A DNA stretch of 64,000 bases from Streptomyces sp. CoH27 (GTDB taxonomy: Bacteria; Actinomycetota; Actinomycetes; Streptomycetales; Streptomycetaceae), in contig NZ_JAIQYY010000014.1 of the NCBI RefSeq assembly GCF_020181035.1, positions 62,001-126,000 on the forward strand, in the 5' to 3' direction. This document shows, in pieces, positions 24,454 through 33,827 of this stretch. Under the pieces are notes generated by a model. The model was not told the origin of the DNA, searched no databases, and was given only the letters and a program-made list of their open reading frames with translations. The translations under genes were made by a program, and so were the position numbers. The stretch's first letter is position 1. Every line of letters begins with the position of its first letter.

Positions 24454-26981
24454 TGTTCCGCACCGCCCTGCGCAACGTCCTCGCGCACAAGGCCCGGCTC
24501 CTGATGACCGTGCTCGCCGTCATGCTCGGCGTGGCGTTCGTGTCCGGGACGCTCGTCTTCACCAACACCGTCTCCGACGCCTACCAGAAGAGCTCCGCCA
24601 AGGGCTTCGACCAGGTCGACGTCGCCGTTCAGCCCAAGTACCAGGACTCCAAGGGCGACCAGGTCGGCCGGACGCCCGAGCTGACCCAGGCCACGCTGGA
24701 CAAGGCCGCCAAGGTCCCGGGCGCCGCCTCCGCGACCGGTGTCGTCGGCGGCTTCACCGCGCTCGCCGGCAAGGACGGCAAGCTGGCCGGCGGCGACTGG
24801 CAGTCCGCCGGCGGCAACTACTGGGGCACCAAGGACGCCCGCTACCCGCTGGTCAGCGGTCACGCCCCGCACGGCAGGGGCGAGGTGCTGATCGACTCCA
24901 GGACCGCCGAGCGCACCGGCTACAAGGCCGGCGACACCGTACGGCTCTCCGTCGACGGCCCGGTCCTCACCCCGACCGTCGCGGGCGTCTTCACCACCGA
25001 CGACGGCAATGTCGCCGCGGGCGGCAGCCTCGTACTCTTCGACACCCCGACCGCGCAGGCGTTGTTCGGCAAGAAGGGCACGTACGACGAGATCGACGTC
25101 AAGGCCGCGCCCGGCACCAGCCAGTCCGCGCTGAAGGCCGAGCTGGACAAGGCCCTGCCCACGCACCTGGTGGAGACCACCACCGGCAAGCAGCTCGCCG
25201 ACGACCAGGCGAAGCAGATCGCCGACTCGATGAGCGGCCTGAAGCAGGCACTGCTGGTGTTCGCCGGTATCGCGCTGTTCGTCGGCACGTTCATCATCGC
25301 CAACACCTTCACCATGCTGGTCGCCCAGCGCACCCGCGAACTGGCCCTGCTGCGCGCGGTCGGCGCCTCCCGCCGCCAGGTCACCCGCTCGGTGCTGATC
25401 GAGGCGTTCGCGGTCGGCGCGGTCGCCGGTGTGGCCGGGCTCGCCGCCGGTGTCGGCATCGGCGCCGGACTGCGTTCGCTGCTCGGCTCCTTCGGCGCGA
25501 GCGTGCCCGACGGGCCGCTGGTGATCACCCCCGGCACCGTCATGTCCGCCCTCGCGGTCGGCATCCTCATCACCATGCTGGCCGCCTGGCTGCCCGGCCG
25601 CCGCGCCGCGAAGATCCCGCCGGTGGCGGCGATGAGCAGCGTGCATGCCAAGGCCACCACCAAGTCGCTGGTGCTGCGCAACACGTTCGGCGCGCTGTTC
25701 GCGGGGGCCGGCATCGCGGTGGTCCTCGCGGCCACGACGATGAGCACCGACTCCGCCCAGGCCCCGATGGGCATCGGCGCCGTGCTGCTCATCATCGGCG
25801 TGTTCATCCTGACCCCGCTGCTGTCCCGCCCGCTGATCGCGGCCGCCGCCCCGGTGCTGCGTGTCTTCGGTGTCTCGGGCAAGCTGGCCCGGCAGAACTC
25901 GGTGCGCAACCCGCGCCGTACGGCGGCCACCGCCTCCGCGCTGATGATCGGCCTGACCCTGATCACCGGCATGACGGTGATGGCGGGCAGCCTGCAGACG
26001 GCGATCGACAAGATGGCGTCCTCGGCGATCCGCGCGGACTACGTCGTCTCGATGGCCAACCGCTCCCCGCTCTCCCCGGAGGTGGCGACGAAGCTCGCCG
26101 CGGCGGACGGTGTCACCGCGAGCAGCCCGCTGCGCAACGCCGTGTCCCGCATCGACGGCAAGACCGAGTACCTGACCGGCGTCGACGGCGCGTCCATCGG
26201 CAAGCTGACGGACCTGAAGGTGGACGACGGTTCCTTCACGGTGGGCGGCTCGCAGATCGTCGTCGACAAGAAGCTGGCCACGTCGTACGGCTGGACGCCC
26301 GGTTCGCACGTCACCGCGCACTTCGAGGACGGCAAGGCCCGTACGCTCACGGTCGCCGGCATCTACGAGGGCAACCAGATGATCAACGGGATCATGCTCG
26401 ACAACAAGGTCCTCACCCCGCATCTGAAGGACCCGGCCGACATGCAGGTCATGGTCAAGACGGCGGACGGCGCCTCCAGCGCGACGAAGGACCGGCTGGC
26501 GAAGGTCCTCGGCACCAACCCGGCGATCAAGATCCAGGACAAGAAGGACATCTCCAATGACATCGCCCAGCTGTTCACGACGATGCTGAACATGCTCTAC
26601 GGCCTGCTCGGCATGGCGGTGATCGTCGCGGTCCTCGGAGTCATCAACACCCTGGCCATGTCGGTCTTCGAGCGCTCCCAGGAGATCGGCATGCTCCGCG
26701 CGATCGGCCTGGACCGCAAGGCGGTCAAGCGGATGGTCCGGCTGGAGTCCCTGGTGATCTCCCTGTTCGGCGGCGTGCTCGGCGTCGGCCTGGGCGTGTT
26801 CTTCGGCTGGGCGGCCGGGCAGCTGCTGGGCACGAAGATGCCGACGTACGAACTGGTCCTGCCCTGGGGCCGGATGGCGGTCTTCCTGCTGCTGGCGGGC
26901 GCGGTCGGCGTCCTGGCCGCCCTGTGGCCGGCCCGGCGCGCGGCCAGGCTGAACATGCTGACGGCGATCAAGGCCGAGTAG
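24453..26981 (+). CDS. FtsX-like ABC transporter permease, large double-domain form
   Basis: The 842-residue protein has an N-terminal membrane segment (residues 15-37), a large extracellular domain, three membrane segments at about 265-380, further segments near 410-480, a second extracellular domain at about 520-690 and three C-terminal segments. MLVAQRTRELALLRAVGAS and VFERSQEIGMLRAIG are the two FtsX coupling motifs, showing an internal duplication. Such pumps export peptides or lipids or signal envelope stress. The substrate is unknown. It pairs with the preceding ATPase. Confidence 0.92.
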   Translation: MFRTALRNVLAHKARLLMTVLAVMLGVAFVSGTLVFTNTVSDAYQKSSAKGFDQVDVAVQPKYQDSKGDQVGRTPELTQATLDKAAKVPGAASATGVVGGFTALAGKDGKLAGGDWQSAGGNYWGTKDARYPLVSGHAPHGRGEVLIDSRTAERTGYKAGDTVRLSVDGPVLTPTVAGVFTTDDGNVAAGGSLVLFDTPTAQALFGKKGTYDEIDVKAAPGTSQSALKAELDKALPTHLVETTTGKQLADDQAKQIADSMSGLKQALLVFAGIALFVGTFIIANTFTMLVAQRTRELALLRAVGASRRQVTRSVLIEAFAVGAVAGVAGLAAGVGIGAGLRSLLGSFGASVPDGPLVITPGTVMSALAVGILITMLAAWLPGRRAAKIPPVAAMSSVHAKATTKSLVLRNTFGALFAGAGIAVVLAATTMSTDSAQAPMGIGAVLLIIGVFILTPLLSRPLIAAAAPVLRVFGVSGKLARQNSVRNPRRTAATASALMIGLTLITGMTVMAGSLQTAIDKMASSAIRADYVVSMANRSPLSPEVATKLAAADGVTASSPLRNAVSRIDGKTEYLTGVDGASIGKLTDLKVDDGSFTVGGSQIVVDKKLATSYGWTPGSHVTAHFEDGKARTLTVAGIYEGNQMINGIMLDNKVLTPHLKDPADMQVMVKTADGASSATKDRLAKVLGTNPAIKIQDKKDISNDIAQLFTTMLNMLYGLLGMAVIVAVLGVINTLAMSVFERSQEIGMLRAIGLDRKAVKRMVRLESLVISLFGGVLGVGLGVFFGWAAGQLLGTKMPTYELVLPWGRMAVFLLLAGAVGVLAALWPARRAARLNMLTAIKAE

Positions 26982-26993
26982 CCGTACGGCAGT

Positions 26994-27033
26994 GCGAGGG
27001 GCCCCGTTCCGTCACCGGAGCGGGGCCCCTCGC
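26994..27033. terminator. Bidirectional hairpin between exporter and cfa
   Basis: GCGAGGGGCCCCG and CGGGGCCCCTCGC are perfect 13-base arms around a 14-base loop in the gap between convergent genes. It ends five bases before the stop of the cyclopropane synthase gene. Confidence 0.85.
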
Positions 27034-27037
27034 CGTG

Positions 27038-28330
27038 TCAGTCGTGCCAGGTGCGGGGGCGCAGCCGCAGCCCGGAAGAACCCGACTCCGGGGTGCGGAC
27101 GGCCAGGACCTGGTTGACGCCGATGCGGTTGCGTTCGAAGGCCAGCGCGCAGGCGGCCATGTACAGCCGCCAGACGCGGGCCCGGCCGGGGCTGGTGAGC
27201 CGGACCGCGCGGGCCCAGTCCGCCTCCAGGTTGGCGACCCACTGCCGCAGGGTGCGGGCATAGTGCTCGCGGATCGACTCCACGTCCCGCACCTCGAACC
27301 CGGCGCGCTCCAGCTGGGTGACCGTGGTGCCCACGGGTGCGAGTTCGCCGTCGGGGAAGACATAGGCGTCGATGAACGCGTCCACCTCGTACGCCGATTC
27401 GTCGCGCTGCGGGCGGCGGGCGATCTGGTGGTTCAGCAGCCGTCCGCCCGGCTTCAGCAGCGCGTACAGCTGGCCCGCGTACTCCAGATAGCGTTCGGCT
27501 CCGACGTGTTCGGCCATGCCGATGGAGGAGATGGCGTCGAAGGGCCCGTCCGTCACGTCCCGGTAGTCCTGGACGCGGATCTCCACCCGGTCGGCCAGTC
27601 CCTCGTCGGCGACCCGCTTACGGGCGTAGGTGGCCTGTTCCTGGGAGAGGGTGATCCCGACGACGCTCACGCCGTGCTCGCGGGCCGCGTGGATGGCCAT
27701 CGAGCCCCAGCCGCAGCCGACGTCCAGCAGCCGCTGACCCTCCTTCAGGCCGAGCTTGGCGCAGATGAGTTCGAGCTTGTCGCGCTGGGCGGACTCAAGC
27801 GAGCCGCCGTCCTCCCAGTATGCGCAGGAGTACACCATGGACGGGCCCAGGACGAGCTCGTAGAAGTCGTTGCCGACGTCGTAGTGGTGGCTGATGGCCC
27901 GCTTGTCGGTATGCCGGCTGTGCAGATGCCTGCGGGGCCTGCGCACCTCCTCGCGCGGCGGGGCGGGCGGGAACGGGGGGCCGACGAGCTTGAGCAGGTC
28001 GCGGGCGGCGGCGCGTACGTCCGGGTCGCGCAGGGCTTGAAGGAGGGTCCTGGAGTCCTCCTCGCGCTCCCACACCAGGGCCGCCATCGCGTCGAGGGCG
28101 GTGTACAGGTCGCCCTCGATGTCCAGGTCACCGGCGACCCAGGCGCGGGCGAGGCCGAGTTCACCCGGTTTGAACAGCATCCGGCGCAGGGCGCGGCGGT
28201 TGCGCACGACCAGCGCCGGCGCGTCCGGCGGCCCGGCCTGCGATCCGTCCCAGGCCCGCAGCCGGAGCGGCAGCGGTGTTCCCAGTACCTGCTCGGCAAG
28301 ACTCCTCAGCCGCGACGCGGCGTCCGCCAT
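27038..28330 (-). CDS. cfa: Cyclopropane-fatty-acyl-phospholipid synthase family methyltransferase
   Basis: The 430-residue protein has an N-terminal lipid-binding region (to about residue 130) and a class I SAM methyltransferase domain beginning at HHYDVGNDFYELVLG. The SAM loop is LLDVGCGWGSMAIHAA, followed by GITLSQEQ and SIGMAEHVG. These are the hallmarks of Cfa enzymes, which add a methylene group to unsaturated acyl chains of membrane phospholipids. The ATG follows GGAGGTG. The gene is monocistronic. Confidence 0.93.
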   Translation of the reverse strand: MADAASRLRSLAEQVLGTPLPLRLRAWDGSQAGPPDAPALVVRNRRALRRMLFKPGELGLARAWVAGDLDIEGDLYTALDAMAALVWEREEDSRTLLQALRDPDVRAAARDLLKLVGPPFPPAPPREEVRRPRRHLHSRHTDKRAISHHYDVGNDFYELVLGPSMVYSCAYWEDGGSLESAQRDKLELICAKLGLKEGQRLLDVGCGWGSMAIHAAREHGVSVVGITLSQEQATYARKRVADEGLADRVEIRVQDYRDVTDGPFDAISSIGMAEHVGAERYLEYAGQLYALLKPGGRLLNHQIARRPQRDESAYEVDAFIDAYVFPDGELAPVGTTVTQLERAGFEVRDVESIREHYARTLRQWVANLEADWARAVRLTSPGRARVWRLYMAACALAFERNRIGVNQVLAVRTPESGSSGLRLRPRTWHD

Positions 28331-28444
28331 GGCACACCTCCAAGACGAGATCCCGGATGCCGGTTACCACGTAAACGACGTCGGCCACTCCCCGTAATCC
28401 CGCAATCGGCCTACCAAGTACCCCCGATCACCCCCGAAAACGCC

Positions 28445-28482
28445 GGAAGACCTCCCGCACCACGGATGGCGGGAGGTCCTCC
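28445..28482 (-). terminator. Hairpin downstream of ndh
   Basis: GGAAGACCTCCCGC and GCGGGAGGTCCTCC form a 14-base stem with one mismatch and a 10-base loop, 25 bases after the ndh stop in the direction of transcription. Confidence 0.75.
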
Positions 28483-28506
28483 GGTTGGTTCAGCGACCGT
28501 CGAAGG

Positions 28507-29886
28507 TCAGGAGGCCTTGGCCTTCTCCTCGGTCTTCGCGGCGGCGACCGGCGCCGGCTTGGCGGCCTCGTAGAACTCCTCGCGGGGGTTCTCCATGGCG
28601 CCGAGGGAGACGACCTCGCGCTTGAGGAACATGCTCAGGGTCCAGTCGGCGAAGACGCGGATCTTGCGGTTCCAGGTCGGCATCGCCAGACCGTGGTAGC
28701 CACGGTGCATGTACCAGGCGAGGCGGCCCTTGAGCTTGATCTTCATCTTGCCCATGACGATCATCGCCACGCCCTTGTGCAGGCCGAGACCGGCGACCGC
28801 ACCCTTGTTGGCGTGCTCGTACTCCTTCTGCGGGAAGCCCCGCATACCGGAGACCACGTTGTCGCCGAGGACCCGGGCCTGGCGCAGCGCGTGCTGGGCG
28901 TTGGGCGGGCACCAGGCGTTCTCGTTGCCCGCCTTGCGGCCGACGAGGTCCGGGACCTGTGCGTTGTCACCGGCGGCCCAGATGTAGTCCGTGCCCTTGA
29001 CCTGGAGGGTCGGCTCGCAGTCGACGTGGCCGCGCGGGCCGAGGGGCAGACCGAAGCGGGCGAGGGCCGGGTTCGGCTTGACGCCGGCGGTCCACACGAT
29101 GGTGTTGGAGTCGACCTCCAGGCCGTTCTTCAGCACCACGTGGCCGTCGACGCAGGAGTCCATCGAGGTGGAGAGGTAGATCTCCACGCCCCGGCCCTCC
29201 AGGTGCTCCTTGCCGTACTGGCCGAGCTTGGGACCGACCTCGGGGAGGATCTTGTCGGCGGCGTCGACCAGGATGAAGCGCATGTCCTCGCGGGACACGT
29301 TCTTGTAGTACTTGGCCGCGTCCCGGGCCATGTCCTCGACCTCGCCGATGGTCTCCGCGCCCGCGAAGCCACCGCCGATGAAGACGAAGGTGAGCGCCTT
29401 GCGGCGGATCTCCTCGTCGGTCGTGGAGTCGGCCTTGTCCAGCTGCTCCAGGACGTGGTTGCGCAGGCCGATGGACTCCTCGATGCCCTTCATGCCGATG
29501 CCCTGCTCGGCGAGGCCGGGGATCGGGAAGGTGCGGGAGACCGCGCCCATGGCGATGACGAGGTAGTCGAAGGGCAGCTCGTACGCCTCGCCCACCAGCG
29601 GGGCGATCGTGGCGACCTTGCGGTCCTGGTCGATGGTGGTGACCCGGCCGGTGAGGACCTCCGCCTTCGGCAGCACGCGTCGCAGCGGGACGACGACGTG
29701 GCGAGGGGAGATGCTGCCGGCGGCGGCTTCGGGGAGGAAGGGCTGGTAGGTCATGTACGACCGGGGGTCGACGACCGTGACGGTCGCCTCTCCGAAGCGC
29801 ATCTTCTTGAGGATGCGCCGAGCTGCGTACAGGCCTACGTACCCACCGCCTACTACGAGGATCCTGGGACGCTCCGTGGTGCTCAT
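28507..29886 (-). CDS. ndh: Type II NADH dehydrogenase
   Basis: The 459-residue protein has two dinucleotide-binding motifs: VVGGGYVGLYAARRI at the N terminus for FAD and FIGGGFAGAETIGE near residue 170 for NADH. It also has the C-terminal amphipathic membrane-binding region typical of NDH-2, and WAAGDNAQ. It should pass electrons from NADH to menaquinone without proton pumping. The ATG at 29886 was chosen because the domain starts there. A 320-base leader separates it from a Rex-like operator, suggesting control by the NADH/NAD+ ratio. Confidence 0.93.
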   Translation of the reverse strand: MSTTERPRILVVGGGYVGLYAARRILKKMRFGEATVTVVDPRSYMTYQPFLPEAAAGSISPRHVVVPLRRVLPKAEVLTGRVTTIDQDRKVATIAPLVGEAYELPFDYLVIAMGAVSRTFPIPGLAEQGIGMKGIEESIGLRNHVLEQLDKADSTTDEEIRRKALTFVFIGGGFAGAETIGEVEDMARDAAKYYKNVSREDMRFILVDAADKILPEVGPKLGQYGKEHLEGRGVEIYLSTSMDSCVDGHVVLKNGLEVDSNTIVWTAGVKPNPALARFGLPLGPRGHVDCEPTLQVKGTDYIWAAGDNAQVPDLVGRKAGNENAWCPPNAQHALRQARVLGDNVVSGMRGFPQKEYEHANKGAVAGLGLHKGVAMIVMGKMKIKLKGRLAWYMHRGYHGLAMPTWNRKIRVFADWTLSMFLKREVVSLGAMENPREEFYEAAKPAPVAAAKTEEKAKAS

Positions 29887-30349
29887 GGCATCGAGTATCC
29901 ACCCGCCTCTTGAGCGGTGCTCGTGCGCCCCTTCACAAGGTCCTACAGGGCCTGTGCTAAACTCCGCGGCCCGCGTGACGCAGGTCATGTCGGGGAAGGG
30001 GAACCCACGGGCGGTCTGACCCGTTGTCAAGGCCGCGTGAGCTGCCTCTCTGCCCCGGCGGCCGTCGCGTGAGGCGCCCGGGAGAGCCCTCGCGGACACC
30101 CTCCCGAAACACCCTCGTACCACTCGGCTGAGCACGCTCAAAGGCCCATTGAGCCCCCGAAAGGGCCAAGCGGGGGCTTCTGATCCCCCGCCGGGACCGA
30201 TTTCCTTGTGAAGAACTTCACGAACTTTTCCGACGGCGTGTCATCGGAACCCTCGAACAGCCCGCTCACACGTTATCCAACCTGCTCAACGGAGGCTACC
30301 GGTGAGTAGCAAAGGGGCGGGAAAGAGACCCTCACGCCCCCTGCGAGGC
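29887..30349 (-). other. Long ndh leader and promoter region
   Basis: No gene is supported in this 463-base gap. Near 30206-30223 lies a Rex-type site. Between it and ndh are a hairpin (AGCCCCCG, 30152-30159, with CGGGGGCT, 30171-30178) and a competing GGCCC/GGGCC pairing (30143-30147 with 30162-30166). The transcript could therefore fold in two ways. The hairpin GGGGCG/CGCCCC near 30312-30340 may terminate ppx. Confidence 0.45.
30206..30223. promoter_or_regulatory. Rex (redox) operator
   Basis: TTGTGAAGAACTTCACGA matches the known Streptomyces Rex pattern TTGTGAAnnnnTTCACAA at 17 of 18 positions. Rex represses respiratory genes when NADH is low. The site is 320 bases upstream of the ndh start, so transcription must begin far from the coding region or the site must act at a distance. 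Confidence 0.75.
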
Positions 30350-31291
30350 TCATGCGAGGGACCAGGCGATCCCGTCCAGGATGTCGTGTTCGCTCACCAC
30401 GACCTCCTCGGCACCGACGCGTTCCATGATCGCGAGCAGGACGAGGGCGCCCGCGGCGATGACGTCGACCCGGCCCGGATGCAGGGACGGCACCGCGGCG
30501 CGCTCGGCGTGCGTGGAGCGCAGCAGCCACTCGGTGATCTCGCGGACGCGGTCGTGCGAGACCCGGGAGTGGTGGATGCGCGCGGAGTCGTACTCGGGCA
30601 GCTCCTGGGCGATGGCCGAGACGGTGGTGACGGACCCGGCGAGGCCCACCAGCGTGTGCGCCTCGCGCAGCGGCACCGTCTGCTCCGCCAGGTCCAGGGC
30701 GGCCTCGACGTCGGCCCTTATGGCCGCGATCTGCTCCTCAGTGGGCGGGTCGGAGACCTCGCCGCCGTGCACCAGGTGCCGCTCGGTCATCCGCACACAG
30801 CCGACGTCCACGGACCTCGCGGCCCGGACGTGTTCGTTCCCCACGACGAACTCCGTGGAGCCGCCGCCGATGTCCACGACGAGATACGGCTGGGTGAGGT
30901 CGGCCCGACCGGTCAGCTCCTTCGTGGCGCCGGTGAAGGAGAACTCGGCCTCCTGGTCGCCCGTGATCACCTCCGGCTCGACCCCGAGGATGTCCAGCAC
31001 GCCCCGCACGAACTCGTCGCGGTTCTCGGCGTCCCGGGAGGCGGAGGTGGCGACGAAGCGGAGCTTCTCGGCGCCGTGCTCCTTGATGATCGCGGCGTAC
31101 TCGCGGCACGCGGCGAACGTCCGCTCCAGCGCCTCCGGTGCGAGCCGCCCGGTGCGGTCGACGCCCTGGCCGAGCCGCACGATCGTCATCCGGCGGTCCA
31201 GGTCGACCAGTTCACCGGTCTCGGGGTCGGCGTCGGCGACGAGCAGCCGGATGGAGTTGGTGCCGCAGTCGATGGCGGCGACGCGGGTCAC
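30350..31291 (-). CDS. Exopolyphosphatase / pppGpp phosphohydrolase (Ppx/GppA)
   Basis: The 313-residue protein belongs to the actin-like ASKHA fold. Phosphate loop 1 is AAIDCGTNSIRLLVAD, the second motif is LVVDIGGGSTEFV, and VGLAGSVTT is the third. It lacks the extra C-terminal HD domain of the larger Ppx form. It should hydrolyse polyphosphate or (p)ppGpp. The GTG at 31291 overlaps the DUF501 stop (GTGA), linking it to the upstream gene. Confidence 0.92.
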   Translation of the reverse strand: MTRVAAIDCGTNSIRLLVADADPETGELVDLDRRMTIVRLGQGVDRTGRLAPEALERTFAACREYAAIIKEHGAEKLRFVATSASRDAENRDEFVRGVLDILGVEPEVITGDQEAEFSFTGATKELTGRADLTQPYLVVDIGGGSTEFVVGNEHVRAARSVDVGCVRMTERHLVHGGEVSDPPTEEQIAAIRADVEAALDLAEQTVPLREAHTLVGLAGSVTTVSAIAQELPEYDSARIHHSRVSHDRVREITEWLLRSTHAERAAVPSLHPGRVDVIAAGALVLLAIMERVGAEEVVVSEHDILDGIAWSLA

Positions 31292-31842
31292 TTCTCGTCC
31301 TCCTCGGTGGGGAGCGGCTCGGTGCCTTCGCCGAGCGTCACGCACGCGCCCTTGCGCCACCACTCCGGCAGCATCGCCAGGGCCTCGTCGCCGAGCGGGT
31401 TCACACCCGGCCCCGCGGCCAGCGAGTGGGCCACCAGGACGTGCAGGCACTTGACCCGGTCCGGCATGCCGCCCGCGCTCGGGAAGCCCGTCAGCTCCTC
31501 GATCTCGTCCCGGCGCCGGATGTAGTCCTCGTGCGCGGCCCGGTAGGCGGCGGCCAGCTCCGGGTCGGTCCCCAGCCGCTCCGTCATCTCCTTCATCACG
31601 CCGTTCGCCTCCAGCGTGCCGATGGCGGAGGACGCCTTCGGGCACGTCAGGTAGTACAGCGTCGGGAACGGCGTGCCGTCGGGCAGCCGCGGCGCCGTCT
31701 CCACGACGTCCGGCTGACCGCAGGGGCAGCGGTGCGCGATGGCCCGCAGACCCCGCGGCGGACGGCCGAGCTGCTGCTTGAAGGCCGCTACGTCCGCGGC
31801 GGTGGGCTCGGTGCGCGGGGTGGGCGGCGGAGGCGTTTCCAT
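31288..31842 (-). CDS. DUF501 family protein
   Basis: The 184-residue protein has RCPCGQPDVVETAPRLPDGTPFPTLYYLTCP, with three cysteines that could bind metal, and a helical C terminus. This is the DUF501 family, conserved in actinobacteria next to ppx, divIC and eno. Function is unknown, but the constant neighbourhood suggests a role linked to the cell envelope or growth. It is translationally coupled to ppx. Confidence 0.88.
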   Translation of the reverse strand: METPPPPTPRTEPTAADVAAFKQQLGRPPRGLRAIAHRCPCGQPDVVETAPRLPDGTPFPTLYYLTCPKASSAIGTLEANGVMKEMTERLGTDPELAAAYRAAHEDYIRRRDEIEELTGFPSAGGMPDRVKCLHVLVAHSLAAGPGVNPLGDEALAMLPEWWRKGACVTLGEGTEPLPTEEDEK

Positions 31843-31870
31843 GACTGCTTCAGATCGGCTTTCTGTCGTT

Positions 31871-31928
31871 TCACTGGTCCGAGGCGTCGGACTGTCGGTT
31901 CACTGGTCCGAGGCGTCGGACTTGTCGA
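31871..31928. repeat. 29-base direct duplication covering the divIC 3' end
   Basis: TCACTGGTCCGAGGCGTCGG followed by ACTGTCGGT occurs twice in tandem with nearly complete identity. One copy encodes the C-terminal SDASDQ of the DivIC-like protein and its stop, and the other lies just beyond. The duplication is recent. Confidence 0.8.
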
Positions 31929-32376
31929 TTCCGTCCCAGACGTTGGCGTACCAGGGACGCTGGGCGGCCCTCAGGTCGGCGCGGGACTGCCGGGCGGCGC
32001 CCGGCTCGACGATCACGTACCCGGTCTCCCCCGGCATCACATAGTGCAGCCGGCGCCGGATCTGCTGCTCGGCGTAGGCGTCGTCCTGCCAGCGTGCCTT
32101 GAGGTCGCGCAGCTGCTCCACGCGCTCACGGGCCTGCTCCTGCTGCCGCTGGAGGTCGGAGATCTGCGCGCGCTGGGAGACGTACTGGCGCATCGGATAG
32201 GCGAGGGCGACGATGATCGAGCACAGCACCAGCGCGAGCAGGGCCGCGCGGCCGGTGAGCCGGGAGCGGCGGGCCTGCCGCTTGGTCTGGGAGCGGTAGA
32301 CCCGCGCCGCCGTCTGCTCGCCGAGCAGCCGCAGCCGGGTCGCGGTGGAGAACCGGTCCCGGTCCTTCACGGCCAT
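31900..32376 (-). CDS. divIC: FtsB/DivIC-type septum formation protein
   Basis: The 158-residue bitopic protein has a basic cytoplasmic N terminus, one membrane segment at about residues 44-62 (AALLALVLCSIIVALAY), then a coiled coil (ISDLQRQQEQARERVEQLRDLKARW) and a short C-terminal domain with RRRLHYVMPGETGYVI. This is the FtsB/DivIC layout that links FtsL and FtsQ/DivIB at the division septum. The ATG follows GGGAGG. It lies between eno and DUF501, its usual place. Confidence 0.92.
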   Translation of the reverse strand: MAVKDRDRFSTATRLRLLGEQTAARVYRSQTKRQARRSRLTGRAALLALVLCSIIVALAYPMRQYVSQRAQISDLQRQQEQARERVEQLRDLKARWQDDAYAEQQIRRRLHYVMPGETGYVIVEPGAARQSRADLRAAQRPWYANVWDGIDKSDASDQ

Positions 32377-32546
32377 GATCCCCGCCTCCCGTCCATCCCG
32401 TCGGTCCCGTACACACACGCGCGTACGTCCCCGGACACGGTACGGGACCGGGTACGGGGACGTACGTACGACTGGCTAAGCCTTACGCCAGGTTGGCTCA
32501 GCCCTTGCTGTGCCTGATGGTCCGCAGAGCGGACGTCCGGGAAGGC

Positions 32547-33827
32547 TCAGCCTTTGAAGCGGGGGAAGGCGCTGCGGCCGGCGTACACCGCGGCGTCGTC
32601 GAGGATCTCCTCGATGCGCAGCAGCTGGTTGTACTTGGCGACGCGCTCGGAGCGGGCCGGGGCGCCGGTCTTGATCTGGCCGCAGTTGGTGGCGACGGCG
32701 AGGTCGGCGATGGTGACGTCCTCGGTCTCGCCGGAGCGGTGCGACATCATGCACTTGAAGCCGTTGCGCTGGGCCAGCTCGACGGCGTCCAGGGTCTCGG
32801 TCAGCGAACCGATCTGGTTGACCTTGACCAGCAGGGCGTTGGCGGTGCCCTCCTCGATGCCGCGGGCGAGGCGCTCGGGGTTGGTGACGAACAGGTCGTC
32901 GCCGACGAGCTGGACCTTGTCGCCGAGCTTGTCGGTGATGACCTTCCAGCCGGCCCAGTCGTCCTCGAACAGCGGGTCCTCGATGGAGACGAGCGGGTAG
33001 GCCTCGACGAGCTCCTCGTAGTACTCCGTCATCTCGGCGGCGGAGCGCTCCTTGCCCTCGAAGAGGTACTTGCCGTCCTTGTAGAACTCGGAGGCGGCGA
33101 CGTCGAGCGCGAGGGCGATCTGCTGGCCGGGGATGTAACCGGCCTCCTTGATGGCCTCAAGGATGAGGTCGAGCGCGGCGCGGTTGGACTCCAGGTTCGG
33201 GGCGAAGCCGCCCTCGTCGCCGAGGCCGGTGGCCAGGCCCTTGCTCTTCAGGACCTTCTTCAGCGTGTGGTAGACCTCGGCACCCCAGCGCAGGGCCTCG
33301 GAGAAGGACTCCGCGCCGATCGGGGCGATCATGAACTCCTGGATGTCCACGTTGGAGTCGGCGTGCGAGCCACCGTTCAGGATGTTCATCATCGGCACCG
33401 GCAGCAGGTGCGCGTTCGGGCCGCCCAGGTAGCGGAACAGCGGCAGGTCGCTGGCCTCGGAGGCGGCGTGGGCGACGGCGAGGGAGACGCCGAGGATGGC
33501 GTTGGCGCCGAGGGAGCCCTTGTTGTCGGTGGCGTCCAGGTCGAACATGGCCTGGTCGATCAGGCGCTGCTCGGTGGCGTCGTAGCCGACCAGCTCCGGG
33601 CCGATCTGCTCGATGACGGCGAGGACGGCCTTCTCGACACCCTTGCCCTGGTAGCGGTTCGGGTCACCGTCGCGCAGCTCGATGGCCTCGAAGGCACCGG
33701 TCGAGGCGCCGGACGGGACGGCGGCACGACCCGTGCTGCCGTCGTCGAGGCCGACCTCGACCTCGACCGTGGGGTTGCCTCGGGAGTCCAGGATTTCCCG
33801 GGCTACGACGACGTCGATGGACGGCAC
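32547..33827 (-). CDS. eno: Enolase
   Basis: The 426-residue glycolytic enzyme converts 2-phosphoglycerate to phosphoenolpyruvate. Visible signatures are PSGASTG, GGSHADSNVDIQEFM, GDEGGFAP with the catalytic Glu, SIEDPLFEDDW, VGDDLFVTNP, LLVKVNQIGS and the C-terminal signature MMSHRSGETED. The GTG at 33827 was chosen because AAGGAG lies six bases before it. The ATG two codons upstream is immediately adjacent to that site. Confidence 0.98.
   Translation of the reverse strand: MPSIDVVVAREILDSRGNPTVEVEVGLDDGSTGRAAVPSGASTGAFEAIELRDGDPNRYQGKGVEKAVLAVIEQIGPELVGYDATEQRLIDQAMFDLDATDNKGSLGANAILGVSLAVAHAASEASDLPLFRYLGGPNAHLLPVPMMNILNGGSHADSNVDIQEFMIAPIGAESFSEALRWGAEVYHTLKKVLKSKGLATGLGDEGGFAPNLESNRAALDLILEAIKEAGYIPGQQIALALDVAASEFYKDGKYLFEGKERSAAEMTEYYEELVEAYPLVSIEDPLFEDDWAGWKVITDKLGDKVQLVGDDLFVTNPERLARGIEEGTANALLVKVNQIGSLTETLDAVELAQRNGFKCMMSHRSGETEDVTIADLAVATNCGQIKTGAPARSERVAKYNQLLRIEEILDDAAVYAGRSAFPRFKG

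Noticed and set aside
28507..30141. An N-terminally extended NADH dehydrogenase beginning at 30141.
   Set aside because: The extra 85 residues have no similarity to the family. The conserved FAD domain starts directly after ATG 29886.
30302..31525. Plus-strand frame starting GTG at 30302 with a good GGAGG site, downstream of the Rex-like operator.
   Set aside because: It runs antisense through ppx with shadow-type composition and no recognisable domain. The start context is probably coincidental, though a very short leader peptide is not excluded.
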